From JAGQYH01 sp041393015 (GTDB lineage: Bacteria; Bacteroidota; Bacteroidia; Chitinophagales; JADIYW01), in the NCBI GenBank assembly GCA_041393015.1, contig JAWKKV010000001.1, positions 1 through 64,000 of the forward strand: a stretch of 64,000 nt of DNA, in the 5' to 3' direction. The notes under the pieces were generated by a model, which did not search any database, was not told the DNA's origin, and saw only the letters and a program-made list of their open reading frames with translations. Positions 43,481 through 51,895 of this stretch are shown one piece after another; the first letter of the stretch is position 1; every line of letters begins with the position of its first letter. Position numbers and translations under genes: made by a program.

Positions 43481-45244
43481 TTAATATCTCTTTTTCTTAG
43501 ATCTATTTCTGCCTTTGCTTTCTCCTCTGTCTTTCTTAGGAAAAGCGCCTTTTTTGCCTTTACCTCTAGAATCTTTATTCTTGAATTTTCCGCCTCCACT
43601 TTCGCCGCTTCTTTTCTTTCTTCCTCTAAATCCTCCAGAATCTCCGCTATCTCCACGTTCTTTAGCTACTACAACCAATGGTTTGCCACCTTTTCTAGCT
43701 AACTTTCTATACTTATCTACTATCTGTTCTCCAATAGCTTCCGGTGTGTTGAAGAATGAAAAACTATCGAAAATTTTAATTTGTTGAATATCTCTACCGG
43801 AAACGCCTGCTTCTTTGGTGACCCATTGTAACAAATCTCTTGGCGAGTTCATTCCATCGTCTTTCCCTTTCGCAACAAACAATCTTACTTCTCCATCGCT
43901 GGTTAAGGAATCAGATTTTTTGCCTCTGCCTTCAGACACTTCATTGTATGCTACAGGATCTAACTCTTCGTGATAAAAGTGATTCAATAAAGCTGCAATA
44001 ACATTTTCAGCATCGTTTTCTTTGATCAACTCCTGAGTAAAAGGAAGATATCTTTTATGTTCTTCTTTCTCTAAAATACTTAATAAACTATGTCTTAATC
44101 GCTCCTTTTTGATCTTCACCATCAAATCAGCATCTGGTGCCTTTTCTTTATCGATAGTGGTACCAATAATCTTTTCAATATTGGCTAATTTTCTAAGATC
44201 AGAAGATTTTAATATACTGATAGCTTTCCCTTCCATTCCAGCTCTACCAGTTCTACCAATTCTATGTACGTAACTTTCAATGTCCTGCGGTAGGCCATAG
44301 TTGAAAACGTGAGTTAAATTTGAAACATCAATTCCTCTCGCTGCTACATCTGTTGCTACTAATATTTTAACATCGCCATCTTTAAATTTAGATATTACTC
44401 TCTCTCTGTTTTTCTGTTCAATATCACCATGAATAGCGTCTGTTTTATAACCTTTAGCATTCAATGCGTTATTCAACTCTGACACTTCTCTTCTTGTATT
44501 GCAAAAAACAATGCCATATACATCGTTTTCCATTTCCAAGACTCTACAAAGTGTTTCAAAGAAATCTCTACCCGCTACTTGATAATACATTTGATCGATC
44601 AAAGTAGTGGTTAATTCCTCCTTTTGTACTTTAATTACCTCAAAAGCCCCCATGGTTCGTTTGGCCAAATCCATGATTCTCTTTGGCATCGTTGCTGAGA
44701 AAAGCAAAATTTGCTTATCGTCATTAGTGGCATCTAAGATGGTTTCTACATCTTCTAAGAAACCCATGTTTAGCATTTCATCTGCCTCATCTAAAACCGC
44801 ATATTTCAATTGATCGATGACCAATTTTCTACGATTTAAAAGATCCATTACTCTACCCGGCGTACCGACTACAATATGGACGCCTCTTTCTAAAGCCGAC
44901 ATTTGTTTTCCGATGGAATCGCCGCCATAGCAGGCTAGCATTTTCAAGTTTCTATCGTCTGCTAAACTGCCAATCTCTTCACATACCTGCATGGCTAACT
45001 CTCTCGTAGGAGTTAATACCAATGCTTGTACTTCATTGTTTGAAAGGTCTATTCTTTCAATAATTGGTATACCAAAAGCTGCTGTTTTTCCGGTACCGGT
45101 TTGTGCCTGACCAATAACATCCTTATCTGTATTCAGTAGTAAAGGAATTGCTTTTTCTTGTATGGGAGAAGGTGTTTTAAAACCTTTTTTTTCTAGTGCT
45201 GCAAGGGTCTTTTCAGATATCCCTAATGCTTCAAATGCTTGCAA
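43481..45244 (-). CDS. DEAD-box ATP-dependent RNA helicase
   Basis: It unwinds RNA, probably in ribosome assembly or cold adaptation. The 587 residues carry the Q motif (FKTPSPIQEKAIP), Walker A AQTGTGKT (47-54), DEAD in VLDEADEML, SAT, and HRIGRTGRAG. After the two RecA domains come a DbpA-type RNA-binding domain (about 460-545, VRLFVAKGKDDGMN) and a Gly/Lys/Arg-rich tail. This is the DeaD/CsdA-like layout. A -7 element lies 22 bases upstream of the start. Confidence 0.93.
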   Translation of the reverse strand: MQAFEALGISEKTLAALEKKGFKTPSPIQEKAIPLLLNTDKDVIGQAQTGTGKTAAFGIPIIERIDLSNNEVQALVLTPTRELAMQVCEEIGSLADDRNLKMLACYGGDSIGKQMSALERGVHIVVGTPGRVMDLLNRRKLVIDQLKYAVLDEADEMLNMGFLEDVETILDATNDDKQILLFSATMPKRIMDLAKRTMGAFEVIKVQKEELTTTLIDQMYYQVAGRDFFETLCRVLEMENDVYGIVFCNTRREVSELNNALNAKGYKTDAIHGDIEQKNRERVISKFKDGDVKILVATDVAARGIDVSNLTHVFNYGLPQDIESYVHRIGRTGRAGMEGKAISILKSSDLRKLANIEKIIGTTIDKEKAPDADLMVKIKKERLRHSLLSILEKEEHKRYLPFTQELIKENDAENVIAALLNHFYHEELDPVAYNEVSEGRGKKSDSLTSDGEVRLFVAKGKDDGMNSPRDLLQWVTKEAGVSGRDIQQIKIFDSFSFFNTPEAIGEQIVDKYRKLARKGGKPLVVVAKERGDSGDSGGFRGRKKRSGESGGGKFKNKDSRGKGKKGAFPKKDRGESKGRNRSKKKRY

Positions 45245-45266
45245 TGTGTGTAAAATTAATGAAGCA

Positions 45267-45274
45267 CAAAGGTA
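45267..45274 (-). promoter_or_regulatory. -7 element of the DEAD-box helicase (TACCTTTG)
   Basis: The minus strand reads TACCTTTG, 22 bases before the helicase ATG. Confidence 0.5.
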
Positions 45275-45482
45275 ACTTATTAATTATTAACGCAGTAATA
45301 CCAATACAATGACTAATATGTTTAGGAGGTTATGTTTGAAAGTCTAAAGTAAACTTAAAATAAAACCAATCTATTAAATCGCAAAACAAATACTCCTTGT
45401 CCATCATGTTTAGATTACTTTGTGTTTACAAAAGAATTAAATTCATAACCTTTATACCATCTAGAACCACCATTTTTTCACG

Positions 45483-45490
45483 TATCTTTG
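45483..45490 (+). promoter_or_regulatory. typA -7 element (TATCTTTG)
   Basis: A perfect TAnnTTTG ends 17 bases before the typA ATG, giving a leader of about 12 bases. Confidence 0.55.
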
Positions 45491-45507
45491 CGCCTTAATT
45501 CAGAAAA

Positions 45508-47313
45508 ATGGATATTAGAAATATCGCTATTATAGCACACGTTGACCACGGTAAAACTACTTTGGTTGACAAACTAATTATGCAAGGACAGCTTTTTGCT
45601 GAGCACCAAGAAGTTGGTGAATTGATTATGGACAACAACGATCTTGAAAAAGAACGTGGCATTACCATTACAAGTAAAAACGTATCCATTGTCTACAATG
45701 GCGTTAAAATCAATATTATAGATACTCCAGGTCACGCGGATTTCGGAGGAGAAGTAGAAAGGGTTTTAAAAATGTCTGATGGTGTTATCTTGTTAGTTGA
45801 TGCATTTGAAGGACCAATGCCTCAAACAAGATTCGTTTTACAAAAAGCATTAGCACTTGGATTGAAGCCAATTGTTGTCATTAATAAAGTTGATAAAGAG
45901 AACTGCACGCCGGAAGAAGTACATGAAAAAGTATTTGATTTAATGTACAATTTAGATGCTACAGAAGATCAATTGGATTTCCCTGCATTATATGGTTCAG
46001 CTAAAAATGGTTGGATGTCTGAAGATTGGAAAGTACCAACAACTGATATTGTTCCTTTATTAGATTCAATTGTTAAAAATATTCCAGCACCGAAAGTAGA
46101 AGAAGGTAATATTCAAATGCAAATTACTTCTTTAGATTTTAGCTCTTATACCGGTAGAATGGCGATTGGAAGAGTATATAGAGGTACTTTAAAAACCAAT
46201 ATGCCAGTAAGTTTAGTAAAACGAGATGGTACTGTTCTTAAGAGTAGAATTAAGGAATTAATGGTTTTTACCGGATTGGGTAAAGTTAAAGTTGAAGAAG
46301 TACCTGCAGGAGAGATTTGCGCAGTGATGGGTTTAGAAAATTTTGAGATTGGAGATACCATTTCTGATCCAGACAAACCAGAAGGTTTAGCTGCAATTTC
46401 TATCGATGAGCCAACTATGAGTATGTTGTTTACTATTAACAACTCGCCGTTTTTTGGTAAAGAAGGAAAGTTTGTTACTTCAAGACATATTAAAGACAGA
46501 TTAACTAAGGAGTTAGAAAAAAACTTGGCTTTAAGAGTAGAGCCGGGTGCTACAGCTGATAGTTTCAAAGTATATGGTAGAGGTGTTTTACATATTTCTG
46601 TTTTGATTGAAACCATGAGAAGAGAAGGTTATGAACTACAAGTAGGACAGCCACAAGTTTTGATCAAAGAAATTGATGGTCAAAAATGTGAACCTATTGA
46701 AACGATGACCGTTGACGTAACTGACAAATATAGCGGTACTGTGATTGACATGATCACTAAGCGAAAAGGGGAAATGAAGACAATGGAGTTGAAAGGTGAA
46801 AGAGTTAATTTAGAATTTCACATCCCTTCAAGAGGCATTATGGGCTTAAGAAACGATATGTTAACGGCTACTGCCGGTGAAGCGATTATGTCTCATAGAT
46901 TCTTACAATACGAACCATATAAAGGACCAATTCCAGGTAGAAACAACGGTTCGTTAATCTCCAAAGAAAATGGCGTTTCTATTCCTTACTCAATGGATAA
47001 ATTACAAGATAGAGGTAAATTCTTTATCGGCCCAGGAGAGGAAATTTATACAGGAATGGTAATCGGTGAAAATAACCGAGATAGCGATATGGAAGTAAAC
47101 ATCACTAAGATGAAAAAGCAATCTAACGTTCGTTCATCAGGTAATGATGACAAAGTTAAGTTAGCGCCTCCTGTAAGATTTACTTTAGAAGAAGCTTTAG
47201 AATATATTCAAGGTGACGAATACGTTGAAGTAACTCCAAAGTCAATCCGTTTAAGAAAGATTCACTTATTGGAGCACGAGCGTAAAAGAGCCGGCAACGT
47301 TGTGGCTAGCTAA
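45508..47313 (+). CDS. typA: Translational GTPase TypA/BipA
   Basis: A ribosome-binding GTPase that helps large-subunit assembly under stress. The 601 residues have AHVDHGKTTL, ERGITITSKN, DTPGHADFGG and NKVD in the G domain. The EF-G-like domains and the BipA-specific C-terminus follow (PSRGIMGLRNDMLTATAGEA, RFTLEEALEYI). The length is normal. It is a single gene, divergent from the helicase, with a clear -7 element. Confidence 0.97.
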   Translation: MDIRNIAIIAHVDHGKTTLVDKLIMQGQLFAEHQEVGELIMDNNDLEKERGITITSKNVSIVYNGVKINIIDTPGHADFGGEVERVLKMSDGVILLVDAFEGPMPQTRFVLQKALALGLKPIVVINKVDKENCTPEEVHEKVFDLMYNLDATEDQLDFPALYGSAKNGWMSEDWKVPTTDIVPLLDSIVKNIPAPKVEEGNIQMQITSLDFSSYTGRMAIGRVYRGTLKTNMPVSLVKRDGTVLKSRIKELMVFTGLGKVKVEEVPAGEICAVMGLENFEIGDTISDPDKPEGLAAISIDEPTMSMLFTINNSPFFGKEGKFVTSRHIKDRLTKELEKNLALRVEPGATADSFKVYGRGVLHISVLIETMRREGYELQVGQPQVLIKEIDGQKCEPIETMTVDVTDKYSGTVIDMITKRKGEMKTMELKGERVNLEFHIPSRGIMGLRNDMLTATAGEAIMSHRFLQYEPYKGPIPGRNNGSLISKENGVSIPYSMDKLQDRGKFFIGPGEEIYTGMVIGENNRDSDMEVNITKMKKQSNVRSSGNDDKVKLAPPVRFTLEEALEYIQGDEYVEVTPKSIRLRKIHLLEHERKRAGNVVAS

Positions 47314-47375
47314 TAGCTAATTAACTTGTTTACAATTTGGTTTTTATATATCTATTTAATTAACCAACTTTATAT

Positions 47376-47957
47376 ATGCTTAAGTGGTTTTTCAAATTTT
47401 TATTTCGCTTCTACGGTTGGAAGTTAGACAGGAATATGCCTGATTATGGTAAACAGGCAGTGCTTATTGCTGCACCTCACACTAGCAATTGGGATTTTCC
47501 TTATGTGATTGCTTGCTTTGATTTGCTTAAAATTCCAGTTCGATTCACCATCAAAAAAGAATGGATGAAATTTCCTTTTAAAGGAACGATGAAACGTTTT
47601 GGTGCTGTTAGTATCGATAGAAGTCCTAAAGTTGCCGGTGAAGAAAGAAAAAGCATGGTTGAAGCCATGACGGATCTATTTGACGAGCATGAAGAATTTA
47701 TTCTAACAGTGACTCCTGAAGGCACAAGAGCTAGACGAGAGCAATGGAAAACAGGTTTCTATCATATTGCAAAAAGTGCTGGCGTCCCGATTCTTTTAAG
47801 CTATCTAGATTATAAAAACAAAATTGCAGGTGTAGGTAAAATGATTTGGCCTTCTGACGACATGGAGAAAGATATGAGGGAAATTATGGCATTTTACTCC
47901 GAACATTGCCATGGAAAAAATCCTGAAAACTTTAGCGTTGACATTCGATATATTTAG
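47376..47957 (+). CDS. Lysophospholipid acyltransferase-like protein, copy 1
   Basis: A 193-residue acyltransferase of the PlsC superfamily. The acceptor/catalytic block is APHTSNWDFPYVIA, with His and Asp in H-x4-D; AVSIDRS and TPEGTRARREQWKTGFYHIA are blocks II-III. Only one weak hydrophobic segment is visible. It probably acylates a glycerolipid or lipid A-like acceptor; the substrate is unknown. A paralogue follows after 114 bases, sharing most motif residues, so this is a tandem duplication. Confidence 0.86.
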   Translation: MLKWFFKFLFRFYGWKLDRNMPDYGKQAVLIAAPHTSNWDFPYVIACFDLLKIPVRFTIKKEWMKFPFKGTMKRFGAVSIDRSPKVAGEERKSMVEAMTDLFDEHEEFILTVTPEGTRARREQWKTGFYHIAKSAGVPILLSYLDYKNKIAGVGKMIWPSDDMEKDMREIMAFYSEHCHGKNPENFSVDIRYI

Positions 47958-48071
47958 TTTTTCATTGCTACTCTACCGTCATTTTATACATTGACCAACA
48001 TAAAATACGTTAATGCTATAATTGCATTAACTAAAAAATTAATACATTGTAGGTAATTAGCCGAATAAAAA

Positions 48072-48647
48072 ATGCTAAAAGAAGTTTCCAAATTAATATT
48101 TAAAGTAAATGGTTGGACCTATGAAAATCATATAGGCCCATTTGGACCTAAATGCATTTTGGTTGCTGCACCTCACACTAGCAATTGGGATTACAATCAT
48201 GGTTTAGTATTTTTTGAGCAAATGGGTATTCCAGCTAAAATTGCCATGAAGAAGGAATTATTTGTTTTTCCCATTAAGCAGTTTATTGAACCTTTGGGTG
48301 CTTTAGCCATTGATAGATCTCATAAAGATGGCATGAAGAAAAGTTCTGTGGAAGCAATGGCAGAGCTCTTTAATGAGCATAAAGAATTGATCTTAGTGAT
48401 TACTCCGGAAGGCACAAGATCAAAAACCGATCAATGGAAAACAGGTTTTTATCATGTAGCAAGGTTAGCCAATGTGCCTATTGTTTTGAGTTATTTAGAT
48501 TACGAACAAAAGAAAGGTGTGGTCGGTAAAATCATTCATGCTTCAGATGATATGGAGAAAGATATGAGAGAAATCATGGCATTCTATAAAGAGCATGGTG
48601 TCGGAAAATATCCTGAAAACTTTGCATTAGACAAGCGGTATGTTTAA
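48072..48647 (+). CDS. Lysophospholipid acyltransferase-like protein, copy 2
   Basis: The second copy, 191 residues, keeps APHTSNWDYNHG, AIDRSH, TPEGTRSKTDQWKTGFYHVA and the C-terminal DDMEKDMREIMAFY shared with copy 1. The N-terminus and the residues around the acceptor site (LVFFEQMGIPAKIAMKKE) have diverged, which suggests a different acyl chain or acceptor. It has the same orientation as copy 1 and may be co-transcribed with it. Confidence 0.86.
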   Translation: MLKEVSKLIFKVNGWTYENHIGPFGPKCILVAAPHTSNWDYNHGLVFFEQMGIPAKIAMKKELFVFPIKQFIEPLGALAIDRSHKDGMKKSSVEAMAELFNEHKELILVITPEGTRSKTDQWKTGFYHVARLANVPIVLSYLDYEQKKGVVGKIIHASDDMEKDMREIMAFYKEHGVGKYPENFALDKRYV

Positions 48648-48651
48648 TATT

Positions 48652-48692
48652 CAAGTGCCTAGAGTTACGAGTACTTAAAGTGCCTAAAGTTA
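48652..48692. repeat. AAAGTGCCT dispersed repeat
   Basis: AAGTGCCTAGAGTTACGAGT and a following ACTTAAAGTGCCTAAAGTT. It matches, in reverse orientation, the copy at 2893-2930, including the core GTTACGAGT. Confidence 0.75.
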
Positions 48693-48740
48693 TTTAATCT
48701 CAGATTTGCATTCTATCTATTCATGTTTTATGATTGCCTT

Positions 48741-48880
48741 TATTTTTGCGCCCCAAACTAGACATCCTTGGATTTAAAAAAATTTCCACGGATATTGATT
48801 CTTTGAATCAATATTGTTTTGTTTAAATCAAAAAATCCATCCACTCGGCTAACGCCAAGCGAATGGACCAAGGACTCTTC
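48741..48880 (+). ncRNA. Candidate structured RNA
   Basis: A -7-like TATTTTTG (48741-48748) is followed by a segment whose helices nest. TCCTTGG (48765) pairs with CCAAGGA (48868-48874), and inside it lie a perfect hairpin ATATTGATTC-TTT-GAATCAATAT (48792-48814) and TCCAT/ATGGA (48836-48867) with a GGC/GCC apex. It is a spacer between convergent genes. It could equally be a terminator complex; no family match is claimed. Confidence 0.25.
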
Positions 48881-48891
48881 TCAAAACTCCA

Positions 48892-49791
48892 CTAATCTAT
48901 ATTGTTGATATAGGTATTTAATTCTCGCTTTGAACTGCTAAATTTAAAGTCATCCAATACCGTTCCAAATTGTGCTTTCTTATCGGTTTTAGTATATAAA
49001 AACTTGGCCGCCTCCACTTTATTGCTTTCAAAAAAGACTTCATTTAAAACTATTTGCACTTGATCTATATCTAAATTTTCATCATTCAAATTAGCTTTAA
49101 TATACTTTACCTTGTCGCCATCCATATAGTTAGCTTTTAAACCTTGCATAAAACCATCAAATTGTTGAGGCGACATAACTCCTTTGTAACTATTGTTTGC
49201 CCCAGAATAATTATACTGATTTTGTTGGGGATTATTTGGCCAACCATTATAGTATCCTTGATAATTATTGTTTGACCAATTATTGTTTTGATAGCCATAA
49301 TTAGTTCCACATTGGCCATTATTGCTATATCCATTGTTCCAATTAGGGTGATTCCAATTGTTATAATTTGAGGAGCCGGAACAACTGTTACAGCCACAAC
49401 CTGAATGATTACAATGTCCGTGATTGGGACAACTACAAGCGTTTGAATACTGCTGCTGAGACGGTATTTTAGAGATAAGAATCAACCTTCCACGGTCTAA
49501 TTGATAGATAGCTTGATAACCGACAAATGCCTTTACATTGCCTCGATACAGAGTGTTGCTTGCATGAGGATGATGAGGATTTCTAACTTGAAAAATTTCC
49601 ACAAAATGATTTCCCGGTCGCACATTGTCAAATTGATGAACGTTCTGAGCATAATCATTGTGATGGTTATCTAACTCCACAATAATTGGAATATGATTTT
49701 GTGATTTAATGATAATTGTAGCTTTATTGTGGTTGGCATTGATCCCGGTAAGCAATGAAAAAAACATTACTAGTGTCAAAATACTTTTCAT
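48892..49791 (-). CDS. Exported DUF4476 protein with Cys/His- and Asn-rich middle
   Basis: An exported protein of 299 residues. A signal peptide (MKSILTLVMFFSLLTGINA) precedes a beta-rich N-terminal part (to about 110). From about 114 to 136 a run of Cys, His and Gly (ACSCPNHGHCNHSGCGCNSC) could bind a metal. An Asn/Tyr/Trp/Gly-rich low-complexity stretch follows to about 205. The last 95 residues are DUF4476 (MSPQQFDGFMQGLKANYMDG). The middle region is unusual; low-complexity Asn-rich segments are often surface-exposed. The function is unknown. Confidence 0.75.
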   Translation of the reverse strand: MKSILTLVMFFSLLTGINANHNKATIIIKSQNHIPIIVELDNHHNDYAQNVHQFDNVRPGNHFVEIFQVRNPHHPHASNTLYRGNVKAFVGYQAIYQLDRGRLILISKIPSQQQYSNACSCPNHGHCNHSGCGCNSCSGSSNYNNWNHPNWNNGYSNNGQCGTNYGYQNNNWSNNNYQGYYNGWPNNPQQNQYNYSGANNSYKGVMSPQQFDGFMQGLKANYMDGDKVKYIKANLNDENLDIDQVQIVLNEVFFESNKVEAAKFLYTKTDKKAQFGTVLDDFKFSSSKRELNTYINNID

Positions 49792-50231
49792 ATTATAATT
49801 TTTAAAGGTGAATCAATACATAGATGATAGAATCAAAATCATGCCAATAGATAATTTGTTTATTTTTTTAGCAAGATTTTAACTTCATACACTAAATTGT
49901 TTGCTTCATTCTAACCACGGATGGATGGCTGATAAAATTGAGACTTCTTTGATTAATCAACTAAAAGTATTATTTCTAAGCGGACGCTTATTATATCTTA
50001 AGTCCAAGCGAACACTTGAACTAACCTTAGAGATTTGAACTAGAAATGTCAGTAGTTAACTGTTTAAATATTACCTAAAAACCCACCTCTGATTTTTAAA
50101 CCAAATCTAAGATTTGGAAAAATCTTCTCCTCCAAGGAGGAGAGTTTAACTAACTAATTACTTTTAAAATCATTCTTTCTTAAAACTTTAGGCAATTTAA
50201 GTACTTTAGGCACTGCAAGTACTCTTTAAAT
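49792..50231. other. 440-base spacer with hairpins and repeats
   Basis: No gene is visible between the divergent DUF4476 and CDF genes. Features are AAGCG-GA-CGCTT near 49979, the hairpin CCAAATCT-A-AGATTTGG at 50101-50117, TCTCCTCC-AA-GGAGGAGA at 50126-50143, and AAAGTGCCT-family units at 50183-50228. The last array ends at the CDF start. No clear TAnnTTTG promoter was found. Confidence 0.6.
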
Positions 50232-51221
50232 ATGTCGTCCAACCAAAAGATAAAGTTTCAGTGGTTTACCGTTATCATAGGCATCGCCTTAATGGGAGGA
50301 AAGTTTATTGCATTTTACATCACGAGTTCTAACATAATTTTGTCTGATGCTTTAGAAAGTATTGTAAATATTGCCACCGGGAGTTTTGGTTTATATAGTT
50401 TGTATTTAGCTGCCAAACCAAAAGATGAAGATCATCCTTACGGTCATGGGAAAATAGAATTTATATCGGCTGGTTTAGAAGGTGGATTAATCACACTCGC
50501 TGGCTTTGGCATCCTTTTAAAATCAATCTACAATTTGTTTTATCCTGATGAATTAAACAATTTAGATATAGGATTAGGTATTGTAGTCATTGCCGGTTTA
50601 CTTAATTGGCTAATTGGATTTTATGCTGAAAAAATTGGCAAAGCGAACAACTCTATGACCTTAATCGCTAGCGGGAAACACCTTAAAACGGATGCCTATT
50701 CTACTGTTGGTATGCTAATAGGTTTAGGATTGATCATGCTAACTAATTGGAATTGGTTAGATAACATCATCGCTATTTTAATTGGTGTTATTATTATTTA
50801 CTCCGGAATAAAAATTGTGCGGGCTTCTGTTGGCGGCATTATGGATGAAGCTGATTTTAGTTTATTGGAAGAAGTAGTAGAACATTTAGAAGAAAAGAGG
50901 CAAGATAATTGGATTGATGTACACAATCTTAGAATTATTAAGTATGGTGATTCCGTACACATTGATTGCCATGTAACGTTGCCTTGGTATTATACCGTAG
51001 AAGAAGGACATGATGAAATTGAAACGATTGAAAAGTTAATAGATGAAAAATTACCAAACAATTTAGAGTCGTTTATTCATATTGATCCTTGTATTAAAAC
51101 ATCTTGTAGTGTCTGTCATTTAAGTGATTGTAAGGAACGAAGAGAGCCTTATCATCACACTGTAAAATGGACGCTTGAAAATGTTATGCTCAATAAAAAA
51201 CATGGCAAAAAGCAATATTGA
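50232..51221 (+). CDS. Cation diffusion facilitator (CDF) transporter
   Basis: An inner-membrane proton/metal antiporter of 329 residues with about six spans. The transport site shows Asp and Glu in ILSDALESIVN (TM2) and His/Asp in GKHLKTDAYSTVG (TM5). HPYGHGKIEF is the conserved loop. After the cytoplasmic ferredoxin-like domain the C-terminus has a Cys cluster, DPCIKTSCSVCHLSDC, which is unusual for the family and may sense or bind the metal. The metal could be zinc, iron or manganese; the TM2 Asp/Glu pair is not decisive. Confidence 0.88.
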   Translation: MSSNQKIKFQWFTVIIGIALMGGKFIAFYITSSNIILSDALESIVNIATGSFGLYSLYLAAKPKDEDHPYGHGKIEFISAGLEGGLITLAGFGILLKSIYNLFYPDELNNLDIGLGIVVIAGLLNWLIGFYAEKIGKANNSMTLIASGKHLKTDAYSTVGMLIGLGLIMLTNWNWLDNIIAILIGVIIIYSGIKIVRASVGGIMDEADFSLLEEVVEHLEEKRQDNWIDVHNLRIIKYGDSVHIDCHVTLPWYYTVEEGHDEIETIEKLIDEKLPNNLESFIHIDPCIKTSCSVCHLSDCKERREPYHHTVKWTLENVMLNKKHGKKQY

Positions 51222-51270
51222 ATTTGTGCCTTTGCTATTATAGATGACTATTTAATTGGAGTATAAAAAT

Positions 51271-51298
51271 AGCCCTGCAATATTTAAACTGCAGGGCT
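51271..51298. terminator. Bidirectional terminator between CDF and lipoprotein genes
   Basis: AGCCCTGCA and TGCAGGGCT pair perfectly around ten bases. The 5' flank is A-rich and the spacer sits between convergent stops. Confidence 0.75.
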
Positions 51299-51330
51299 AA
51301 CAACCCAGTTCTCATTTCTTGTGGGTCAAT

Positions 51331-51846
51331 TTAAATACATTCATCGCCCGACGCTAATGATTGAACATCATCAACCGTTTGAGAGATATTTTTAAATTTT
51401 TCGCTGGCAATAATTGTTAATTTGTAATTGCCTGAAGATCCAGCACTACTTCCCCAATCTCTTGTAATAGCTATTTTATGAATACCGGCATCCAGTACTT
51501 TCAAATTAAATTTTGATTCGCCTTCATTCTGATCATTACAATTTAACTCTTTAGTGTTTCCTGTAATGAGATTAGTGCCACCCAATGCGCTGTTTGGTCC
51601 ATATACCGCCAACTTCACTACTGAAGCATTGGTTACACCATCCACAACAATAGACAACTGTGTACCCAATTTAAACTCCATTTCATAAACATCTTGGCAG
51701 TCCTCTCCTGTACTGCATGCCCAATTGCTTGTTACTTCATAAACAGTTTGACCTTCTTCTACTACTACTTCTTCGCAATCTGAGCAAGAAGTGGCCATAA
51801 ATGAAATAGTAATAACTAATGCTAATAATTTTTTTAGATTTCTCAT
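51331..51846 (-). CDS. Lipoprotein of unknown function (PPC-like)
   Basis: A 171-residue lipoprotein: signal MRNLKKLLALVITISFMATS, then Cys21. The mature chain is beta-rich with Cys pairs (WACSTGEDCQD) and the segment GIHKIAITRDWGSSAGSSGNYKLTII. The last part recalls bacterial pre-peptidase C-terminal (PPC) beta-sandwich domains, but I am not certain. No enzyme motif is visible. It stands alone between the CDF gene and the GH3-type enzyme gene. Confidence 0.6.
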   Translation of the reverse strand: MRNLKKLLALVITISFMATSCSDCEEVVVEEGQTVYEVTSNWACSTGEDCQDVYEMEFKLGTQLSIVVDGVTNASVVKLAVYGPNSALGGTNLITGNTKELNCNDQNEGESKFNLKVLDAGIHKIAITRDWGSSAGSSGNYKLTIIASEKFKNISQTVDDVQSLASGDECI

Positions 51847-51895
51847 AACTAATTTTTTTTGTGTTTAAAAGGTAATTACACCAAATTAAAATTTG

